64,000 bases of DNA from Mercurialis annua (Eukaryota; Streptophyta; Magnoliopsida; Malpighiales; Euphorbiaceae): NCBI RefSeq assembly GCF_937616625.2, contig NC_065572.1, positions 40,017,653 to 40,081,652 of the forward strand, in the 5' to 3' direction. Shown one piece after another: positions 36,661-46,429 of the stretch; the stretch's first letter is position 1; every line of letters starts with the position of its first letter. Both the position numbers and the translations under genes were made by a program. The notes below the pieces were generated by a model. It did no database searches, had not been told where the DNA came from, and saw only the letters and a list, made by a program, of their open reading frames with translations.

Positions 36661-39600
36661 CTCGGATGATTTTGATTATAATTGGATTGTTTTCACCTTG
36701 TTGGTGAGTATAGCTTGGTTTTGCTGTGTTATTGGGTGCTAAATAGGTTGGCACGTACTATGATACGTTAGGCTTGGCCATATGTGGTTTTTAAAGGATT
36801 TTTGTGATGAATCTTTAAGCATGGTTTGTGGTTTTATGATTGTTTGACCACACGTTGGTTTTATAATTACTATTGAGAAAATGTCTTAATTGGATTTGTG
36901 TTTTGATATAAGAGTCGGATGACTCGTATGGTCATAACACTTTAAAAATATGATTTTAATTACTTTTCAAGTAAAATAAATTTCTCGTATCTCAGAATCT
37001 TACATTTGACTTGGTGTTGACAAATAGTTGTTTTCAAAATAGTATTATTTATGAGATTTTCCCATCGTATTGAGAATTTAATATTTTGGCTGTTATTTTA
37101 CCATGTTGTGGCATGTCAACGTTGAAGCGTCGTTTGGTCATATGTTTGGTAGTTATGTTTGGCTTGTTTAGGTGTTTACAGAATGATTGTTTGAGATCAA
37201 AGATTTTCTCACATAAGTTTTTGAGTTGATTTTTGATACTTGGGTTTCTTGAGCTCTTATTTTGAAAGGATTGAGATTGTTTTTCTTTAGACTTTTACGG
37301 ATTTATAAATATTTTGCATACGTTTTATAAATGGTAGTTTTGGGATTGACTTGGGTCACCCAAATTTGGGAGTTGAGCTTGGTAGTTGTAATGACTCGGC
37401 TAACTCGATTGTTTTATGGATTGGGATACTTGGAAATTTTAAAGCAATTGATTTAATTGAGGAGATATTTTTGGATATTGATTTTGTTTTTAACCGTGGG
37501 GCTCAACTAAAATTTGGAACTCTTCTGGTTGACTTTAAACTTCAAAATAAATTTTGATACGTACTTTTGAAAGATGATATATTATAGGTTGATTTTATTA
37601 CAAAATTTCAAAACTGGTTGTAGCATGTCTTGATTTTGTCTTTTAGGTATGTTGAGTTAATTGGCTGTATGGCATGCGTGGATAGTTTATGAATTGTAGA
37701 ATTCGTAATCTCTTGGTAATAATTGTGTTGCATAACTCGCACGTTTGGGTTGAATTATATTAATTGTTTTGCTTTGCCTCTTCGTGCAGAGTAGCACGTG
37801 AGATGTATTATTTCACACGGTCATGGTTGGCTTACCTTGTTGTATGATTTTATTTTATGAGTAGGACCTTCGTTTAAACTCTATATTGCTTTAATTTTGA
37901 TTTCGAGTTACGTTGGGTTTAGTGTGTTGTTTTGTGGATCGAAGTTTTAGGGTTTTGAGATGAGTAAGATAAAGAAAGTGTTTCCTTGGTGGTTTTAGAT
38001 TATCCTGAACAAGGATGTTGGAAGTTCTTATTCGAAGAGATAGATCGATGTATTAATACACTAGTGTTTTTCATCAAGATTGGATGATGCGATGCGCGAA
38101 CTGGTGGGTTGTTTTGTAGAAACATATGTGATGTATTGTTTTTGTTTGAGTTATGTTTAAGCTTAGTGGGAGTTTATTGTCGCATAAGAGATTTTATAGT
38201 AGTTATCGGTTTAAATTGTTATGTTAGTATCATATCATTTGGTGGATTGCAAGTATGGAGTTTGAGAAATATTTTGAGGCTATCGAGTGCACATCTCACA
38301 GAGGGTAATGTCTAGCAAATGTTTTATCGGGAAATTGATTTCAAACGTTAATTTGTTAAACGTATTTGAAATGTTTTTATCACGCAATTGTGCCCAGACA
38401 TATCATGAACATGCATTTTTGTATGTCACGAATAGAAAATTGCATTTAGCACTGAGTATGTTCACTAAGTAAAAGAGAAATAAAAAAAATTGATACATGC
38501 ATAATAGTACATGCATCACGTGCATTAAAATGGTTAGAGTTGGATGCAACTCTTTGGGGATGAGAGCTATCATCACCCTGGCGCACAATGAATTTTTGGC
38601 AATTAAGTATTTCAAGAAAAATGTTTTGAAACGAACTCGAGAGTCACCTTGGGATAAAAATTTATCAAGTTTGAACTAAAGAGAATAATAATTTTTTTAG
38701 TTGGAACTATTTTATATATTTGCAAACTTACTTAAAAGTAAGGTATAATTGCGAAATTCAAACTTGGTATGTTTTTTAAAAAATTAATGTGTTACAAAAT
38801 TGAAGGTTTTTCCAACAGTAAAAGTATTTTTGTTTTAAATATAAAAGGAGTTATAAGATATTAAAGTCTTTAAAAGAGAAGTGGAAAGTTGTAATGTTTT
38901 GTGATCTGAATTATTTCCCTATAAGTTTGGTTTTGAGCATAACCAATGATCCGATTACTGGTGAATGTGATTTAGGTGAACTCTTGTTAGCAAGGTTACT
39001 GTAATATTTGGTGAAACAATTTTGAGAATTTCAGTTTGGCTTGGATTTATGAGTTAGCTAATTCGAGAATCGCGATGAGTAGGTTTCGACAATAAAGGTT
39101 GGTTGATCGATACTATTGGTTGTGAATTTTTGTTGTTGAAAATTTGATATCGTTTTGTTTGGTTGTTTAACCTTTTCTGTGCGGCATAGATTTAGTTTGT
39201 GAAACAAAATTGGTATGTATGTTGTATTTAATTACTTAGGTAACTTCGGGCTGTATGCTTTCTTGGTATGAGTGGAAGAATCTTTCTGAATGAGTCGGTT
39301 TATATGTAACTTGGAGATTTCGTCATCATAGATTAAAGTGATATATTCTTTGGATTGTCGGTAGGTGTGTACGTGTTTATTGATTCGTTAAGGTTGATGG
39401 TGTTGTCGAGCTTAGTCCTTGTCATGTGTACAACTCAATTTTCATGATGCGTTAAAGTTGGCTGATTTATATTGGCGAGAAACGTATCTAGTTAATTTTG
39501 GACTAAACTGTTCGTTTGATATAACGAGTTTATTTATATCTTTCATATGGGATAATAGGTGTAGAGATGTTAAGTAGGTGACGAGTATTGCATGATGTTA

Positions 39601-40055
39601 TTAATGGGGATTTTGAGGTTTTCATTTAAAGTGTTAGATTTTGGTATTGTAAGAATTGCGATTTGAGTTTCGGGCTTGTCCTTGCACCTTGTCAAGGTTG
39701 TCTTGATAGCTGTTTGAACTCGAATGAGTTTAGTAACCTTCCTTGTGAGAATGTTTAATATTTATAGTTGAATAATCTTGAAGGTTTATATTTTGTTTAA
39801 TAAGTAATAGTTGGAGTACTGAACTATCGAATTTATAATTTTGCTTATACGTGGTGTGAAAATTTGTGTTGTTGTTCTATGTAGGTGGTGATTTGAGTTA
39901 TCATTCGAGGTACAACTTGTCGAGTTTGTGGTTATGCAAGTGCGTAGGTTGATGAGTGGAAGTATGCCTATGGTTTCAGTTTTAATTCGGTTATATAGTT
40001 GGGGAGTATACTTAGGGGACGGAGTCCATTCGTATGTTATTAGCTTGACAGGAGC

Positions 40056-40144
40056 ATCACGGTCGTGATACACCATCACGGGCGCGATTGAGACATCTCG
40101 GGCGCGACGCGGCACTGTAGGGTTCGCTGTTTTGCTCTAAATAG
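40056..40144 (+). promoter_or_regulatory. Dyad-motif cluster and TATA-like site in X, unit 1
   Basis: Three 14-bp dyads (ATCACGGTCGTGAT 40056, ATCACGGGCGCGAT 40075, ATCTCGGGCGCGAC 40095) are spaced 19-20 bp apart, with CTCTAAATAG about 30 bp downstream (40135-40144). It looks like a promoter or an LTR U3 remnant. The same dyads appear in the copia LTR and in front of the copia extra ORF. Confidence 0.6.
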
Positions 40145-40707
40145 CTCCTTAACTCGATTCTTTCAGCCCTTTTTCACCCTATCAGACCTAATTCGACCCT
40201 ACACTCAGATAAACCCTATTTCTATCATTCCTTTATGATCCTTGGTGGTTTTTAACTATTGATTGGTGATTATATGTTTGTTTTGCGATTTCTACGCGAT
40301 TTGCTTGTGGTGTTCTTCGTTGGTGTGATTGTGACTCTTGTTGCTTCTTGTCCAGACCCTTCCCTAGGGTTTAATACTTATTTAATCTTGTTATTATTCA
40401 TTATAAGGTAATTATTTCAATCTCTTATCTATTGGTGAATCGTTGTCATGTGTTTTGCGTAGAATGGCATGATTTAGGGTATTGTTTTGGAGTTTGGAAC
40501 TTATTGTTCAATATTCTGAGATTTATGATTTGAATAATATGTTTCAAATGGATTTTAATATGATTATAATATGATGTATTATGATTGGAATTGGATTTGC
40601 ATGATTTAAACAACAAATTGGCTAATTTTAGGTTTGTATGAAATTGAATTGTTTAGCGATTTGTTAAAGTGTTGAATCTGAGTTATTTGGGATATTATGT
40701 GTTGTGC

Positions 40708-41431
40708 CCAAATCACGGGCGCGATATACTAGCTAATCTAAACACCTCTGTTCTTCAAGTGTATCGCGGACGCGACATATGAATCACGGGCGCGATGAAT
40801 ATGACCGTTGAAGGTCTAACGGCTAGTTCAGAGTCTTCCATCAGTTGCTTGACAAGTGGCCTTCAACCATTGGCTGAATTCCTGATATTCAAAGATCTCG
40901 GGCGCGACGTAAGGGATCTCGGGCGCGACCGACTATTTTTCAGCCCAAACTTGAGTTTTCTTCTAGAAGATTCAAGGGTTTGTTGTTGGGGTTATAAATA
41001 CCCCTTGTCTACCTCATTTATGAGGTTAGACACTCTGGCAACAACAAACATTCTCAAGCATTCAATTTATTCTCTCTAAATTTATTGTGCATCATTTATT
41101 GATTGCTCATTTTCTTTGTTGATTGATTAATCTTTGTGATTCAATCATTAGTGTTGTAGGTTTGTGTTTAGCCTTAGAAAAGCACATTGTGAGTTTGAGA
41201 TTATCTCTTAGAAATCTCTTTGTAAAGTTTGTGTTTATCTCTAAAACACTATCTCAAATAGTAGATTCTAAAATCTCAATCATTGATTGAGTAGTGGAGT
41301 AGGATCGATTTGTGATCCGAACCACTCTAAATTGCTTGTGTCAATTTCTCTCTTCTCAAACTCTCATTTAAATTTTAATTACCCACTAAACCTTATTCAC
41401 CCCCCTCTAAGGTAGCTATTTAGGGATTTCA
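40708..41431 (+). repeat. Copia 5' LTR, truncated, unit 1
   Basis: 724 bp ending TTTCA, matching 48473-49187 of the 3' LTR; the first about 226 bp are missing and X sequence abuts instead. It keeps five dyads (40712, 40763, 40783, 40895, 40916), the MSA-like TCTAACGGCTA at 40815-40825 and TATAAATA at 40993-41000. AAGGTAGCT near its end is absent from the 3' LTR. Confidence 0.92.
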
Positions 41432-41433
41432 AT

Positions 41434-41445
41434 TGGTATCAAAGC
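41434..41445 (+). other. Copia primer-binding site, unit 1
   Basis: TGGTATCAAAGC, two bases after the LTR end, matches the initiator tRNA-Met complement with one mismatch (A for G at position 9). This is usual for plant copia elements. Confidence 0.88.
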
Positions 41446-41487
41446 TAAGTTGCTCATTTCCTTACTTAATTGCGAGCTTATCGATCT

Positions 41488-42446
41488 ATGGCTACCGAAA
41501 ACTTCGTTCATACACTTCGTCCTTTCTTTGATGGTACGGATTTTCCTAATTGGAAGTTTCGTATGGAAAACTATCTTGACATGGATGGTGTTAATCTTTG
41601 GGATATTGTGCTAAGTGGCTACAAGGCTCCAACAAAGGAACAAGATGGTATAGAAGTGCCTTGGCCAAGAAATGAATGGACAAGAGTGCAAACTCTAGCA
41701 AATGGCTTCAACCGGAAAACTATTTGTGTGATCATATCTTCTTTGTGCAAGGAGGAGCAATATAGAGTTCAACATTGCACAACCGCTAAGGAGATGTGGA
41801 AGATTCTTGGCAAATATCATGAAGGTACAATTGAAGTTCAAAACAAGAAGGTGGAGCTTCTCATTAGTGAATATGAGAGTTTCAAGAACAAGCCTAATGA
41901 GACTATTACCGAGATTACCAACCGTCTTCTCTCCATCGCTACCAATCTCAAGAAACTCGGTAAGCACTATACTCTTGGTGAGATCAATGGCAAAATTCTT
42001 CGTATATAGGATATCCTAGATTAGCAACCGAAGATAACTGCTATTGAGGAGTCAAGTAATATTAAAAACTTGAGAACCGATGAGCTCATCGGAAACTTGC
42101 TTCTTCATGAGATGACTTACATAAAGGAAATCAATAATCTCAAGAAGGCTCAAGATGAGAAGAACAAGGGAATTGCTTTGAAAGCTAAGGCAATTGAAAG
42201 CAAGGTTGAGAAGGAGCTCAACATGAGTGATGATGAAGATGATGAAGATATGGTTTTGATGGCAAAGAGAGTGAGGGAGTAGAAGCTAAGAAAGAAAGGC
42301 CAATTCCAAAGATATGAGCAAAAAGGTGATTCTTTCAACTTCAAGAAGCCTTTCACTCCTAAGAATGAGTCTTCTAATCCCTCTCCTAAAAGAGATGTTA
42401 CTTGCTATGGATGTGGTAAACCGAGTCATACTAAACCAATTGTAGA
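41488..42446 (+). pseudogene. Copia gag, unit 1
   Basis: The ATG at 41488 starts MATENFVHTLRPFF, with a typical copia gag N-terminus (DGTDFPNWKFRMENYL, later TAKEMWKIL and TNRLLSIATNLKKLG). The frame is broken by TAG at 42007-42009 and 42280-42282, both shared with unit 2, and by TAG at 42022-42024, private to this copy (TGG in unit 2). The CCHC zinc knuckle (CYGCGKPSHTKP) lacks its last Cys in frame because of a frameshift near 42430 that both copies share. Gag would form particles and package RNA. Confidence 0.85.
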
Positions 42447-43150
42447 GTGGGAGCTAAAAGAACCTTCCCAATCAAAGAAAAGAAGGGTCTAGCGGCTACT
42501 TGGGATGATGAAGTGGAGGATTCTGATAATGAATGTCAAGAAGAAGATAGAGCAAATCTTTGCTTCATGGCATTTGAGGAGGAATCTACTCCTAAGGTGC
42601 CAAAGAAGACCGTCTCCCATAAAACCTTATGGTATGTTGATAGCGGTTGCTCTAGGCACATGACGGGTCAAATCTCCAATTTTGCTAACTTGAAGAGCAT
42701 AGATGGAGGAAGCGTCACTTTTGGAGATGATGCTAAAGGCCAAGTTGTGGGGATAGGCAAGATAGGTAACTCTAATTCTCCCGGTATAGAAAATGTGTGG
42801 CTTGTTAATGGTCTAATGCATAATCTTTTAAGTGTGAGTCAATTATGTGATAAAGGTTATAGAGTATCTTTTGACTCTAGAGCTTGCTATGTTATTCAAC
42901 CAATGAATAATGAAGTAGTCTTTAAGGGATATCGAAAGGGAAATATCTATCTAATTGACTTAGAAACGCTTGAAAACCAAGATGGCAAGTATTTACTATC
43001 ACTTAGCGATGAATCTTGGTTATGGCACCGGAGAATAGGACATGCTAGCTTGGACCTCTTAAATGAGGTTAGTAATGATGACCTAGTCAAAGGATTGCCT
43101 AAGCTAAAATTTTCCAAAGACAAAGTGTGTGGACCTTGTCAAAAGGGAAC
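42447..43150 (+). pseudogene. Copia protease and integrase zinc-binding region, unit 1
   Basis: The frame after the zinc knuckle has an acidic linker, then the aspartic protease active site in LWYVDSGCSRHMTG (catalytic Asp codon GAT 42639-42641, intact here). The GAG-pre-integrase module follows (WLWHRRIGHASLDLL ... KVCGPCQKG), supplying the His/Cys zinc ligands of integrase. A frameshift near 43145-43150, common to both units, throws the reading into the integrase frame; the continuation to 43277 in the old frame is not real. Confidence 0.85.
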
Positions 43151-44191
43151 CAACACAAGTCTTCTTTTAAGTCTAAAAATGTTGTTTCAACTACAAGACC
43201 ATTACAATTGCTACACATGGACTTGTTTGGACCTACTAGATTTGCTAGCTTGCGTGTCATGCACTATGCATATGTGATTGTTGATGACTACTCTAGATTC
43301 ACTTGGGTTATGTTCCTAACTCATAAGAATGAAGCTTTTAAAAAAATTTCTAGTCTTGCAAAACATATTCTAAAAGAAAAAGATTTGCAAATTTCTAGTA
43401 TTAGAAGTGATCATGGAACCGAATTTCAAAATGAGTCTTTCAAAGTGTTTTGTGAAGAAAATGGTATTGATCATAATTTTTCTTCTCCTAGAACACCTCA
43501 ACAAAATGGGGTTGTTGAGAGGAAAAACCGCACTTTGGTGGAAATGGCCCGCTCTATGCTTCATGAGTATGATTTACCTCAATACTTGTGGGCGGAGGCC
43601 GTCAGCACCGCTTGCTATGTTGCAAACCGAGTCTTTATAAGGCTCATTTTGAATAAAACTTCTTATGAGTTATGGATAGGAAGAAAGCCCATGATTTCTT
43701 ACTTTAGAGTATTTAGATGCAAGTGCTTCATATTAAACACCAAGGATGACCTTGGAAAATTTCACTCCAAATCCGATGAAGGCGTGTTTATGGGTTATGC
43801 CTCTACTAGCAAGTCTTATAGAGTGTTTAACAAGCGTACTTTAGTTGTTGAGGAGTCTATGCATGTGGTTTTTGATGAGTCCTCCAAGGACTTTCCGGAA
43901 AAGGACTCGTTTGTTAATGATTTTGTAGGTACATTTGAGGATCTAACACTTGTTGAAAATCAAGTCAATTCCTTGGGAAAAGTGGAAGCCCCTCAACCAA
44001 CTCAAGGTGGTAACAAGGTGGAAGCCGAATCACCTCCTCCGGCTCAACACCAAGTGGTGAACTATGATCTCCCAAAGGAGTGGGCTTTTAATAAAAGCCA
44101 TCCTCAAGAGTTGATTATTGGTGATACCTCTAAAGGTGTAAGTACTCGCTCTCATTTCCGCACTATAGCTAATTTTACTTTCCTTTCATAA
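43127..44191 (+). pseudogene. Copia integrase core, unit 1
   Basis: The 354-codon frame has the complete D,D35E triad: D32 in LLHMDLFGP, D95 in RSDHGTEF and E131 in NGVVERKNRTL. The copia C-terminal integrase region follows (SDEGVFMGYASTSKSYRVFN). A TAA at 44189-44191, shared by both units, cuts the link to RT; the frame is otherwise unchanged across it. Integrase would insert the cDNA. The first about 10 codons are out-of-frame overlap with the previous frame. Confidence 0.88.
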
Positions 44192-44350
44192 CTAGAGCCC
44201 ACTAAAGTTAGTGAAGCTTTAGTTGACGAACATTGGGTGATTGCTATGCAAGAGGAACTCAATGAATTCGTGAGGAATAAATTTTGGTAGCTAGTCCCCC
44301 GTCCTAATGGTCATACCATTATTGGGACAAAATAGGTTTTCCGGAACAAG
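44192..44350 (+). pseudogene. Integrase-RT linker with stops, unit 1
   Basis: Same frame as the integrase and RT, with recognisable start of the RT domain (AMQEELNEF, IIGTK). It is interrupted by TAG at 44288-44290, found only in unit 1 (GAG in unit 2), and TAG at 44333-44335 in both units, at a position where tryptophan is expected. Confidence 0.8.
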
Positions 44351-45730
44351 TTGGACAAAAGTGGAGTGATAACTCGGAACAAGGCCCGATTGGTTGCCCA
44401 AGGCTATAACCAAGAGGAAGGCATTGATTATGAGGAGACATTTGCTCAGGTTGCTAGATTAGAAGCAAGTCGTATGTTATTAGCTTATGCATCATGCATG
44501 AATTTCAAACTTTTTCAAATGGATGTGGAAAGTGCTTTTTTAAATGGTTTTATTGAGGAGGAAGTTTATGTTAAACAACCTCCCGGTTTTGAAGACTTTC
44601 AACATCCTAACAATGTTTTTAAACTCAACAAATCTCTTTATGGTTTAAAACAAGCTCCTAGAGCTTGGTATGATAGGTTGAGTAGCTTTTTGATTGCAAA
44701 TGGTTTTTCCAAAGGCAAGGTTGATACTACTCTTTTTACAAAGACTCATAAGCATGATATTCTCTTTTTGCAAATTTATGTTGATGATATCATCTTTGGT
44801 GCTACTAATGAGTCTCTATGTAGAGATTTTTCTAAGTGTATGACTAGGGAGTTTGAAATGAGCAACATGGGAGAGCTCAAGTTCTTCCTTGGACTTCAAA
44901 TCAAACAAGATAAGGATGGAATCTTCATCAATCAATCCAAGTACACATATGAGATGCTCAAAAAGTTTGGCATGGAGACCTCCTCTAGTAGCAAAACACC
45001 AATGAGTACCACAACTAAATTGGACAAAGACGAATCGGGTAAATGCATTGATATTACAATGTATGGAGGTATGATAGGATCTCTCCTTTATCTTACCGCT
45101 AGTAGACCCGACATCATGTTTAGTGTGTGCTTATGTGCTCGTTTTCAAGCTTGTCCTAAGGAATCCCACTTGCATGCCGTTAAACGTATTTTGAAATACT
45201 TGCATGGCACTTTACACCTAGGAATCTATTACCCTAGAAATGTGGACACTAGGTTACTTGGCTACTCCGATGCCGACTATGCGGGTTGTCTTATTGATCG
45301 TAAAAGTACCTCCGGGACTTGCCAATTTCTAGGTCAAAGTTTGAACTCTTGGAGTAGTAAGAAACAAGTATTCGTAGCTTTGTCAACCGCGAAGGCCGAA
45401 TATGTAGCGGCCGGTTGTTGTTGTGCTCAAATCCTATGGATTAAGCAACAACTTCTTTATTATGGTATTGCACTTGATCACATTCCCATCAAATGTGACA
45501 ACACTAGTGCAATAAACCTATCAAAGAACCCAATTCAACATTCTAGAAGTAAACACATAGATATCCGACATCATTTTATTCGTGATCATGTGCATAAAGG
45601 TGATGTAGTAATCGAATTCATCGATACTACTAATCAATTTGCGGATATTTTTACCAAGCCTCTAAATGAGGATCGTATGCATTTTATCATTCGAGAGCTT
45701 GATATGCTTGATGGGAGTACTTTGAACTAA
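44351..45730 (+). pseudogene. Copia reverse transcriptase and RNase H, unit 1
   Basis: The 459-codon frame has [20 protein letters not shown], the first catalytic Asp in QMDVESAFLNG (D58), [15 protein letters not shown] and an intact YVDDIIFGA box (143-151). RNase H follows with YSDADYAG (D307) and [12 protein letters not shown], but ALSTAKAEY has lysine 348 (codon AAG 45392-45394) where unit 2 has glutamate; this probably destroys an active-site acid. Other residues that depart from the family here but not in unit 2 are Q33 (P) and E60 (K). It ends TLN then TAA. There is no start codon of its own; it is the tail of the polyprotein. Confidence 0.9.
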
Positions 45731-45939
45731 TGTGCTTATTGCCTTATTTGATTCAAATTATTCTTAATTAACTATGTGCTTTCTTTTAATTGATTGGACC
45801 AATATACATGTTAATCTCTTTTGTATGATGGTTACATGATTTTGATGTTTGTCCATAATAAATTATCCATGTGTGTTGGAATTAAGGCCTGGCATTGTGC
45901 AAACTTTTCGAAAATTGTTAAAAATCATGATTTCAATGA

Positions 45940-46293
45940 ATCTCGGCCGCTATCTACATATGGCGGGCGAGATCTTCAAACTGAAATAAAAAAATTTTCC
46001 CTCTGCTAGTATCTCGGCCGCGATCTTCATAACTCGGGCGTGATATACAGACAGAAAGTATGATTTTTTTCTGCATGAATCGCGGGCGAGATATAGTTCT
46101 CGCGGGCGCGATACATCCGACCGTTTGAATATAACGGCTAGTTTGATGTATCTCGGGCGTGATGAACATATCTCAGGCGCGATTCATGCAGATTTTTCAA
46201 AAATCTGCCCGTTTTGACACTTATCAAAACGGCTAGTTTTTCAAAAACTAGCCGTTTATGACCGTTTTTAGGACTCCTTAAGCCCTATAAATA
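45940..46293 (+). promoter_or_regulatory. Promoter-like module before the copia extra ORF, unit 1
   Basis: Between pol and the extra ORF lie eight 14-bp dyads as four pairs, each pair 20 bp apart: 45940/45960, 46011/46031, 46079/46099, 46150/46170. Pair starts are 71, 68 and 71 bp apart. Between the third and fourth pair is a block GACCGTT...AACGGCTAGTT (46119-46143), also found in the LTR U3. Three hairpins follow, then TATAAATA at 46286-46293, about 137 bp before the ORF start. The order is the same as in the LTR promoter, so it probably drives a separate transcript. Confidence 0.65.
46188..46256 (+). other. Three consecutive inverted repeats, unit 1
   Basis: GCAGATTTTT/AAAAATCTGC around one C (46188-46208); CCGTTTTGA/TCAAAACGG around six bases (46209-46232); AACGGCTAGTTTTT/AAAAACTAGCCGTT around one C (46228-46256). 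All arms are perfect. The last two overlap, so they would compete as hairpins. The same set is at 60331-60399. Confidence 0.85.
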
Positions 46294-46429
46294 CTCCCTT
46301 TGAGAGCATTTCTTCTTTATAAAACCTCTCAAACCTTTCTAATATATTTTTTTGCAAAATAGTCTTTTAACCCCTCAAAATTTCAAAATCTCTTGCATTT
46401 GTCATCCTCATTTCATTCATTCATACATC

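Larger units (their letters stand above)
36161..40707 (+). mobile_element. X internal region without gag-pol, unit 1
   Basis: 4.5 kb after the primer site hold no recognisable gag, protease, RT, RNase H or integrase in any frame; the longest frames are under 110 codons with no family pattern. This is what a large non-autonomous (LARD-like) derivative would look like, or a chimera with coding parts deleted. Features seen: a 44-51-bp tandem repeat at 36425-36660, and a dyad-motif cluster plus TATA-like sequence at 40056-40144. The region ends where the truncated copia LTR starts, so its own 3' LTR is not next to it. Confidence 0.7.

Noticed and set aside
38109..38679. Several 60-70-codon frames in X conserved between the units
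   Set aside because: They are identical because the DNA is a recent duplicate. They overlap on both strands and have no recognisable domain, so conservation says nothing about coding.
39786..40115. 109-codon minus-strand frame in X
   Set aside because: Low-complexity reading across the dyad cluster, changed in unit 2 by the 19-bp deletion, with no family pattern.
45940..46183. CRISPR-like array (short repeats at regular spacing)
   Set aside because: Repeats are only 14 bp, imperfect, with linkers of about 6 and 55 bp, inside a plant retroelement. Not CRISPR.
46352..46429. Upstream in-frame ATG for the copia extra ORF
   Set aside because: It lies in the T/C-rich leader in a poorer context. 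The ATG at 46430 has G at +4 and starts a basic N-terminus, so it was preferred.
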